A stretch of DNA of 5,170 nucleotides from Acidobacteriota bacterium. Lineage in GTDB: Bacteria > Acidobacteriota > UBA4820 > DSQY01. Both the position numbers and the translations under genes were made by a program. Location: NCBI GenBank assembly GCA_021814085.1, contig JAKAJA010000157.1, positions 1-5,170 of the forward strand, read 5' to 3'. Below, piece by piece: positions 1-4,389 of the stretch; the stretch's first letter is position 1; each line of letters begins with the position of its first letter. The notes under the pieces are model-generated. The model was not told where the DNA came from and made no database searches. It saw only the letters and a list, made by a program, of their open reading frames with translations.

Positions 1-1
1 C

Positions 2-151
2 AACAATTTCCCCTTCTCCCACGGCCGCTCCCGCAGCAAGAGCCCCGACCGCGGCGGGCCCCTCGCCGCGGATGACACGGAGATCATCCTCGTGAGGCTC
101 GGGACCCCGCTGGACGTGGACCGGCGGCTCCTGCCGCCCGCAGGCCAGTAG
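2..151 (+). CDS. C-terminal end of an unrecognised protein (partial, 5' end outside window)
   Basis: The frame starting at base 2 is open from the window edge to a TAG at 149-151 and gives 49 residues. Almost every codon (about 46 of 49) ends in G or C, matching the confirmed genes here and supporting real coding sequence. The other + frame beginning at base 1 stops at 73-75. The peptide begins NNFPFSHGRSRSKSPD and ends in RRLLPPAGQ. A basic, Ser/Arg-rich stretch precedes a likely beta strand (EIILVRLG). I recognise no family, and the fragment is too short for a functional call. A hairpin begins at its stop codon and the next gene has its own promoter, so it appears to belong to a separate, earlier transcription unit. 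Confidence 0.6.
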   Translation, partial: NNFPFSHGRSRSKSPDRGGPLAADDTEIILVRLGTPLDVDRRLLPPAGQ

Positions 152-169
152 GCCGGGTGGCTGCCCGGT
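152..169 (+). terminator. Possible terminator-like hairpin after the partial gene
   Basis: Directly after the TAG at 149-151, CCGGG (153-157) pairs with CCCGG (164-168) across a 6-nt loop, and G152 with T169 adds a wobble pair. The location fits a transcription end. No T-rich tract follows (the next bases are GGAGGGAGATG), so it is not a canonical Rho-independent terminator. It could be a fortuitous GC-rich hairpin or an mRNA 3'-end stabiliser. Confidence 0.3.
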
Positions 170-191
170 GGAGGGAGATGACGGGGACCCC

Positions 192-220
192 TTGAAATCC
201 AAGATATCCAGCCATAAGAT
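192..220 (+). promoter_or_regulatory. Predicted sigma70-type promoter for the DUF2252 gene
   Basis: TTGAAA at 192-197 (5 of 6 to the consensus -35) is followed after exactly 17 bp by TAAGAT at 215-220 (4 of 6 to TATAAT, with the key second A and last T). It sits in the only clearly A/T-enriched stretch (about 191-245) between the two genes. A start around 226-228 would give a leader of roughly 68 nt before the ATG at 295. As no convincing terminator separates the next three genes, this may drive 295-4041 as one unit. The match is by eye; the lineage's sigma preferences are unknown. Confidence 0.55.
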
Positions 221-294
221 ACATATGCGAATCACACGGTAATAAGGTCCGAAAGGGCGCCGGGGCTCGAGCGAGTCCTTCGGAGGAGAATCTC

Positions 295-1722
295 ATGGCC
301 GGCAAGGAAGCAGCATTCGCCAAGAAGTCGAAAGGCAAGAAGCCCAATCCCATCACGCCCGCGGCACATGCGCTCTCCAGGGACGAGGCTTCCGCCCTCG
401 GCAAGAAGATGCGGTTGGCCTGCCCCAGGGACTCCCACTCAATGTGGAAGCCTCCGAAGGACCGGCAGGACCCGATCCGGACGGTCCTGGAGGCGGAGAC
501 GGGGCGCATGCCCGAGCTTCTCCCTCTTCGCCACGGGCGCATGGTCCGCTCCGCCTTCACCTTCTACCGGGGCTCGGCCCTCGCTATGGCCCACGACCTC
601 GCCTCGACGCCTACCTCGGGCCTCCGCGTCCAGTGCTGCGGGGATGCGCACCTGTGCAACTTCGGAGGGTTCGCCACCCCGGAGCGCAAGATCATCTTCT
701 CCACCAACGACCTCGACGAGACTCTCCAGGCGCCCTGGGAGTGGGACGTGAAGCGCCTCGCGGCGAGCTTCGTGGTGGGCTGCCGGGACAAGGACATCAG
801 CGACGCCACGGCCAGGGATATCGCCGCGACGTGCGTCCGCGCCTACCGCGAGTCCATGGCCGAATTCAGCCAGATGAAGACGCTGGACCTGTGGTACTAC
901 TCGCTGACGCCAGAGGAGTTGTTGAAGGACATGCCCGCGGAGTTCACCAAGCGGGCCATCAGGCGCATCGAGAAGGAGCAGGCGAAGAGCCGCGGCGAGG
1001 AGCTGTTTCCCAAGCTGGTGGAGCACAAGGGGGAGATGCCGGTCATCAAGGACCAGCTCCCCACGATTTTCCACGCCGAGGGCCATCCCCCGGGGGAGGT
1101 CCAGAAGGCCGTCAGGGACGTATTTGATTCCTATCGCGGCACCCTGCACAGCTCCTACAAATCCTTGCTGGACCGGTATGAGCTGAAAGACGCCGCCATC
1201 AAGGTGGTCGGGGTCGGTAGCGTGGGAACGGGCTGCTGGGTCCTGCTCCTCATGGCGGGCGAAGACGATCCCCTCTTCCTCCAGGTCAAGGAGGCGCGCG
1301 CTTCGGTCTTGGAGGCCCACGCTGGCAAGAGCGTTTTCCCAAACCACGGCCAGCGCGTGGTGAACGGCTACCGGGTCATGCAACCCGCCAGCGACATGTT
1401 CCTGGGGTATGCCCGGGGTCTGACGCGGGACTACTTCGTCCGTCAGCTCAGGGACATTAAGATCAGCATCCGAGTGGAGACCTTCGGCCCAGCGGAGATG
1501 ACCTTCTACGCGGCGTGGTGCGGAAGGGCGCTGGCCCTGTCCCACGCGCGGTCCGGGAACTCCATCGCCCTCAGCGGGTACATGGGCAAGAGCGACGCCT
1601 TCGACAAGGCCATCACCGCGTTCTCCGTGGCCTACGCCGACCAGAACGAGAAGGACCACGCAGCCCTGGCGCGCGCCATCAAGGCCGGGAAGATCAAAGC
1701 CCAGTACGAGCAGGAGGAGTAA
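295..1722 (+). CDS. DUF2252 family protein (kinase-like, function unknown)
   Basis: This 475-residue protein has the signature motifs of DUF2252 (PF10009) in the expected order. They are RMPEL..RHGRM (71-83), FTFYRGSA (88-95), MAHDLA (98-103), CGDAHLCNFG (115-124), NDLDET (138-143), WEWDVKRLAAS (148-158), VGVGSVGTGCW (305-315), FLQVKEA (328-334), DYFVRQLRD (379-387), WCGRALALSHARSG (408-421) and GYMGKSDAF (428-436). The length is normal and the gene looks intact. The start is firm: GGAGGAG at 282-288 sits 6 nt before the ATG. The N-terminus is lysine-rich with no signal peptide or membrane segment, so it is probably cytoplasmic. GDAHLxNFG and NDxDE resemble the catalytic-loop and metal-binding motifs of aminoglycoside phosphotransferase-like kinases, which suggests phosphotransfer; that is inference, and no reaction is known to me. 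Where relatives usually read FDxNDFDET, this one reads FSTNDLDET. It lies 80 bp before the antiporter gene. Confidence 0.93.
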   Translation: MAGKEAAFAKKSKGKKPNPITPAAHALSRDEASALGKKMRLACPRDSHSMWKPPKDRQDPIRTVLEAETGRMPELLPLRHGRMVRSAFTFYRGSALAMAHDLASTPTSGLRVQCCGDAHLCNFGGFATPERKIIFSTNDLDETLQAPWEWDVKRLAASFVVGCRDKDISDATARDIAATCVRAYRESMAEFSQMKTLDLWYYSLTPEELLKDMPAEFTKRAIRRIEKEQAKSRGEELFPKLVEHKGEMPVIKDQLPTIFHAEGHPPGEVQKAVRDVFDSYRGTLHSSYKSLLDRYELKDAAIKVVGVGSVGTGCWVLLLMAGEDDPLFLQVKEARASVLEAHAGKSVFPNHGQRVVNGYRVMQPASDMFLGYARGLTRDYFVRQLRDIKISIRVETFGPAEMTFYAAWCGRALALSHARSGNSIALSGYMGKSDAFDKAITAFSVAYADQNEKDHAALARAIKAGKIKAQYEQEE

Positions 1723-1788
1723 TTTTCTAGGTGACCAACGACGACCGTCGGCTCGGAGCAATCCAACTGGCCCGTACCGCTATCCCCT

Positions 1789-1795
1789 AGGGGAG
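1789..1795 (+). promoter_or_regulatory. Ribosome binding site of the antiporter, inside a perfect palindrome
   Basis: AGGGGAG at 1789-1795 is the only Shine-Dalgarno match here. It lies 7 nt before the ATG at 1803 but only 1 nt before the in-frame GTG at 1797, so it decides for the ATG. The site is the right half of the perfect 12-bp palindrome TCCCCTAGGGGA (1783-1794). A 4-bp stem with a CTAG loop could mask it in the mRNA, or the palindrome could be a protein-binding site. Both roles are inference. Confidence 0.6.
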
Positions 1796-1802
1796 TGTGA
1801 AC

Positions 1803-3488
1803 ATGCTTGATTTCGTGGTCGGGGCGCTGAGGGACCACCCGGAGCTGGCGATCTTCTTCACGGTGGCCCTCGGTTTCCTCCTCGGCCGCATCAAGATCGG
1901 CTCCTTCACCCCGGGGAGCGTCGTGGGGACCCTCCTCGCGGGGGTCCTCATAGGACAGCTGGACATCCACGTGCCCGGTGTCGTCAAGGCGGTCTTCTTC
2001 AGCCTCTTCCTCTTCGCCACGGGCTACAAAGTGGGCCCCCAGTTCTTCCGGGGGCTCAAGAAGAACGCCCTCTCCCAGGTGGCCCTCACGGTGGTGCTCT
2101 GCGTCACTTGCCTGGTCACGGCCTTCACGGCCGCCAAGTTGCTCCACTACGACCGGGGCACGGCAGCGGGCCTCCTGGCGGGTGCATTCACCGAATCTAC
2201 CGTCATCGGCACGGCGGGAGACGCCATCAACCGCCTGGACATCCCCGCGGAACAGAAGGCCGCCGAGACGAACAACATCCCCGTGGCCTACGCGGTCACC
2301 TACCTCGTGGGGACGGCCTTCGTGGTGTGGTTCCTCTCCAACCTCGCGCCCAGGCTCATCAAGGTGAACCTCAAGGAGGAGAGCCGGAAGATGGCCGCCG
2401 GGGGCGCGGGCGGCGCTGGCGCGGAGGAGGGCCCCCAATCGGCCTACCGCCCCTGGCAGTTCCGGGCCTTTCGGGTTTCGGCCCCGGGCCTTTCGGGGAG
2501 GACCGTGGCCGACCTCGAAGGCCTGTTCCCGGGTGAGAGAACCTTCATCGAGCGTTTTCGGAGGGGGGCCGACATCCTCGAGGCCGAGCCTGGCACGGTT
2601 ATCAGGGAAGGGGACGTAATTGCGTTCATGGCGCGCCGCGAGCCGATCCTCCGCGCTCCCGAGCTCGTCGGGCCGGAGATTGAGGACCGCGAACTGCTCG
2701 ACATACCGGCCCAGGCCCTCGATGTCGTCGTGACCAACCGCTCCCTCGTGGACCACAGCCTAGCCGAGCTGGACCGGCTTCACGGCCGCGGCATCGCCCT
2801 CCGAAAGCTCATCCGGGGTGGCGAGGAGATGCCCTTCGCGGCCGACACCACCATCAACCGGGGCGACATCCTCCAGATCATGGGCTCCGAGTCTAACGTG
2901 GAGCGGGTCGCGAAGATACTCGGGTACGCCGAGCGCGGCACGAGCGCGACGGACATGATCTTCGTAGGCACGGGCATCGTCCTGGGCGGCCTCGTGGGTC
3001 TCCTGTCCATCAACGTGGCAGGCCTTCCCCTCACCCTCACGTCCAGCGGCGGGGCTCTCATCATGGGCCTGGTCTTCGGATGGCTGCGCTCCGTGCGCCC
3101 GACCTTCGGCCGCATTCCCGAGCCGGCCCTGTGGATATTCGACACCTTGGGACTTGTCGTCTTCATCGGCATCGTGGGCCTCGACGCGGGCCCCAGCTTC
3201 ATCTCCGGGCTGCAGAAGACGGGGATCAGCCTGGTCTTCGTGGGGCTCGTGGTGGCCGTCTTGCCACACGTTGTGGCGATCCTCTTCGGCCGATACGTGC
3301 TGAAGATGAACCCTGTCACATTACTCGGAGCGTGTTCGGGGGCGGGCACCAACACGGCCGCCCTCCGGGCCATCCAGGACGAGGCCCAGAGCAAGCTCCC
3401 GGCCCTGGGCTACACGGTGCCGTATGCGGTGGGCAACATCCTCCTCACCGCCTGGGGCCCCGTCATCGTGGCCATGCTTTCAAAATGA
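1803..3488 (+). CDS. aspT: AspT/YidE-type aspartate:alanine exchanger family transporter
   Basis: This is a 561-residue inner-membrane transporter of the AspT/YidE/YbjL family (aspartate:alanine exchangers, TC 2.A.81). The N-terminal membrane half spans about 12-185, with hydrophobic segments near 14-28, 36-52, 61-75, 92-112 and 160-182. A soluble middle follows with two RCK_C (TrkA-C) domains, about 219-290 and 302-378, then a second membrane half at about 384-560. The halves carry matching motifs: GYKVGPQFF (74-82) against GLDAGPSFI (459-467), and GAFTESTVIGTA (127-138) against GACSGAGTNTAA (509-520). The C-terminus GYTVPYAVGNI is typical. Length is normal for the family. ATG 1803 is preferred over GTG 1797 because of Shine-Dalgarno spacing. 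In the classical system AspT swaps aspartate for alanine beside an aspartate decarboxylase. None is visible here, so the substrate is uncertain and the symbol marks family only. RCK_C domains usually bind a small regulatory ligand. A Gly/Ala-rich linker (199-208) joins the first half to RCK_C. Confidence 0.9.
   Translation: MLDFVVGALRDHPELAIFFTVALGFLLGRIKIGSFTPGSVVGTLLAGVLIGQLDIHVPGVVKAVFFSLFLFATGYKVGPQFFRGLKKNALSQVALTVVLCVTCLVTAFTAAKLLHYDRGTAAGLLAGAFTESTVIGTAGDAINRLDIPAEQKAAETNNIPVAYAVTYLVGTAFVVWFLSNLAPRLIKVNLKEESRKMAAGGAGGAGAEEGPQSAYRPWQFRAFRVSAPGLSGRTVADLEGLFPGERTFIERFRRGADILEAEPGTVIREGDVIAFMARREPILRAPELVGPEIEDRELLDIPAQALDVVVTNRSLVDHSLAELDRLHGRGIALRKLIRGGEEMPFAADTTINRGDILQIMGSESNVERVAKILGYAERGTSATDMIFVGTGIVLGGLVGLLSINVAGLPLTLTSSGGALIMGLVFGWLRSVRPTFGRIPEPALWIFDTLGLVVFIGIVGLDAGPSFISGLQKTGISLVFVGLVVAVLPHVVAILFGRYVLKMNPVTLLGACSGAGTNTAALRAIQDEAQSKLPALGYTVPYAVGNILLTAWGPVIVAMLSK
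2462..2497 (+). repeat. 14-bp perfect direct repeat inside the antiporter gene
   Basis: CCGGGCCTTTCGGG occurs at 2462-2475 and again at 2484-2497, a period of 22 bp. Because 22 is not a multiple of 3, the copies are read in different frames (first as part of FRAFRV, second as part of APGLSG). It lies at the start of the first RCK_C domain and leaves the reading frame intact. It may be chance in GC-rich sequence or the trace of a short duplication. Confidence 0.6.
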
Positions 3489-3527
3489 GGCGTGGCAAAC
3501 CGGAACCTTTGAAGGCAGGATAACCAC

Positions 3528-3533
3528 AGGAGG
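3528..3533 (+). promoter_or_regulatory. Strong ribosome binding site fixing the start of the small exported protein
   Basis: AGGAGG at 3528-3533 is a full Shine-Dalgarno match 7 nt before the ATG at 3541. The same frame is open further upstream, to an ATG at 3424 inside the antiporter gene. The RBS, and the signal-peptide-like N-terminus that starts at 3541, argue for 3541. An ATG at 3553 would leave a 19-nt gap. Confidence 0.75.
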
Positions 3534-3540
3534 CGGTTCC

Positions 3541-4041
3541 ATGGGGCATCGGATGTTTTCGTCAGTGAGAAATGGGGTCGCCCTCTTTGCCTTCGCCTTC
3601 TGCCTGTGCCGTGTATTGCCCCTGGGCGGGACCGAGCCCGTCTCCATGGGGGACATGGTGGGCTTCCGGGGGATCCTCGTCCCCCCCGTGGAGAAGTCCG
3701 ACGTCACCAAGCTTATAGATGCGGGCACCATCGATGCGGACGGGTTCACTTACATCGTGCTCAACCTGGCAGGGGAGTCCAAGGAGACGCCCACGCGGCC
3801 GGGGGGAACCGTGGGGGCACTGCTGGTTCCGGACGTGGCGCCCTTTGACAAGGTCTTAACCCAGCTCAACGTCGTGGCCGTGCCGCTAGAGATAAAGGCA
3901 TCCATGGCCGCGGAGACGTACCCCTATTTCTGGGCCAAGCAGGCGCGCTTCGACGTGGGGTTCCCGCGGTATCGGGTGCTGCTCTACAACACCACCGGAG
4001 TTACAGCCACGGTGGCCGTCTTCGCCTACCGGTCGCGTTAG
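3541..4041 (+). CDS. Small predicted exported protein of unknown function
   Basis: This 166-residue protein is not one I recognise. The start at 3541 is set by the AGGAGG seven bases upstream. The N-terminus looks like a Sec signal peptide: a short basic region (HRMFSSVRN, 3-11), a hydrophobic core (VALFAFAFCLC, 13-23) and a small-residue stretch near LGG (28-30), where cleavage could occur. It is not a clear lipobox, although cysteines lie at 21 and 23. The mature part (about 135 residues) has alternating hydrophobic stretches suggesting a beta-rich fold, including FTYIVLNLAG (69-78), LNVVAVPLEIKA (109-120) and RYRVLLYN with TATVAVFAY (143-163). No enzyme motif, repeat or further membrane segment is visible. 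It begins 52 bp after the antiporter stop with no terminator between, so the two are probably co-transcribed, and a periplasmic or envelope role beside the transporter is possible. That partnership is inference. Confidence 0.75.
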   Translation: MGHRMFSSVRNGVALFAFAFCLCRVLPLGGTEPVSMGDMVGFRGILVPPVEKSDVTKLIDAGTIDADGFTYIVLNLAGESKETPTRPGGTVGALLVPDVAPFDKVLTQLNVVAVPLEIKASMAAETYPYFWAKQARFDVGFPRYRVLLYNTTGVTATVAVFAYRSR

Positions 4042-4065
4042 CGAGGGGCTGCGCTTGCGTTGAGA

Positions 4066-4080
4066 GAGGGCCGCACCCTC
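4066..4080 (+). terminator. Weak hairpin downstream of the small exported protein gene
   Basis: GAGGG (4066-4070) pairs perfectly with CCCTC (4076-4080) across the loop CCGCA, 25 bp after the TAG at 4039-4041. There is no following T tract, so it is at best a partial or Rho-assisted terminator signal. It is included because it is the only simple hairpin close to the end of the putative three-gene unit. Confidence 0.25.
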
Positions 4081-4085
4081 CCGGT

Positions 4086-4181
4086 GTGGAGAGGCTGCGA
4101 ATGGGGCCGCGTCCCAGAGGGGCATGTCTCGGAAGCGCTGTTCCCCCAGAAGGAATCGGTGTTTCGAATCCATCTCTCCGC
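4086..4181 (+). other. tRNA-like (serine-type-like) structured element, possible tRNA relic
   Basis: GTGGAGAGG (4086-4094) pairs along its whole length with TCTCTCCGC (4173-4181): nine pairs including two G-T wobbles, about 80 bases apart. Inside are a D-arm-like GCG/CGC (4097-4099, 4108-4110) with a GG-containing loop, an anticodon-loop-like CTCGGAA (4128-4134), a variable-arm-like TTCC/GGAA hairpin (4141-4144, 4152-4155) and a T-loop TTCGAATCC (4163-4171). Arm order and size (about 95 nt) resemble a class II tRNA such as tRNA-Ser. Against a working tRNA: about eight extra bases lie between the D-like and anticodon-like arms, the T-stem and acceptor compete for the same bases, the anticodon stem needs a bulge, and CCC rather than CCA follows. 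It may be a decayed tRNA or chance structure. Confidence 0.25.
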
Positions 4182-4375
4182 CCCTGCTTCTCATCCTCTG
4201 CAGAATCGCCTCTCTCCCGGCATAGAACGCCCCAACGCCTCCGTTTGAAGGCCCTTCCAGTGCGCTTGCACAAGGTTATGATGAGCGTCCTTCAGAGGAC
4301 TTGATGTATAGTCACAACATACTCAGAGTAGCTGTAGCGTCTCCGATTACCGGGCACCCCGACCCATGGACCTAG

Positions 4376-4385
4376 AAGGGGGAGG
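4376..4385 (+). promoter_or_regulatory. Ribosome binding site of the cNMP/MshEN/PilT-like gene
   Basis: AAGGGGGAGG at 4376-4385 is a purine-rich Shine-Dalgarno site. It lies 4 nt before the ATG at 4390 and 13 nt before a second in-frame ATG at 4399. The spacing to the first is slightly short but acceptable, since the core can be taken from the left part of the run. The start could be either codon; the difference is three residues. Confidence 0.55.
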
Positions 4386-4389
4386 CATC

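Larger units (their letters stand above)
4042..4389. other. Intergenic region (348 bp), leader of the pilus-motor-like gene
   Basis: I see no credible gene. Two short + strand frames exist (4060-4248 and 4086-4304), but they overlap each other, lack ribosome binding sites and match no family. The left part carries a 5-bp hairpin (4066-4080) and a tRNA-like structured element (4086-4181). GAAGG-C-CCTTC (4247-4257) is a short symmetric site. The segment from about 4265 to 4330 is visibly lower in GC and is the likely promoter area of the gene at 4390. It contains TATAGT (4307-4312) and TATGAT (4277-4282), but neither has a good -35 at 16-18 bp, so no promoter is called. Confidence 0.6.

Noticed and set aside
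1739..1750. CGAC-GACC-GTCG hairpin between DUF2252 and the antiporter as a terminator
   Set aside because: The stem is only 4 bp and no T tract follows on either strand.
439..1761. Long open frame on the - strand (440 codons) opposite the DUF2252 gene
   Set aside because: It mirrors a gene with clear DUF2252 motifs, matches no family, is rich in Arg/Gly/Leu/Val as expected from GC-rich antisense translation, and has no convincing ribosome binding site.
1797..1802. GTG at 1797 as the antiporter start
   Set aside because: It lies only 1 nt after the Shine-Dalgarno sequence. The ATG at 1803 has a 7-nt spacer and gives the typical MLD-type N-terminus.
1632..2756. Long open frame on the - strand (374 codons) across the DUF2252 end and the antiporter start
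   Set aside because: It crosses two confirmed + strand genes and the gap between them, and has low-complexity Glu/Gly/Arg composition typical of shadow frames in GC-rich DNA.
3424..3540. Upstream extension of the small exported protein to the ATG at 3424
   Set aside because: It would overlap the antiporter's last codons in another frame and bury the signal peptide; AGGAGG before 3541 supports the shorter form.
3502..3540. GGAACC/GGTTCC inverted repeat flanking the RBS at 3528
   Set aside because: Six-base arms 27 bases apart, with no extension, are expected by chance at this composition.
4060..4304. Two short + strand frames (62 and 72 codons) in the intergenic region
   Set aside because: They overlap in different frames, have no Shine-Dalgarno site, and coincide with the structured tRNA-like segment.
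4277..4312. TATGAT (4277) and TATAGT (4307) as -10 elements for the gene at 4390
   Set aside because: Neither has a recognisable -35 at 16-18 bp, and no sigma54-type GG/GC pair at the right spacing was found near TTGCA (4266-4270).
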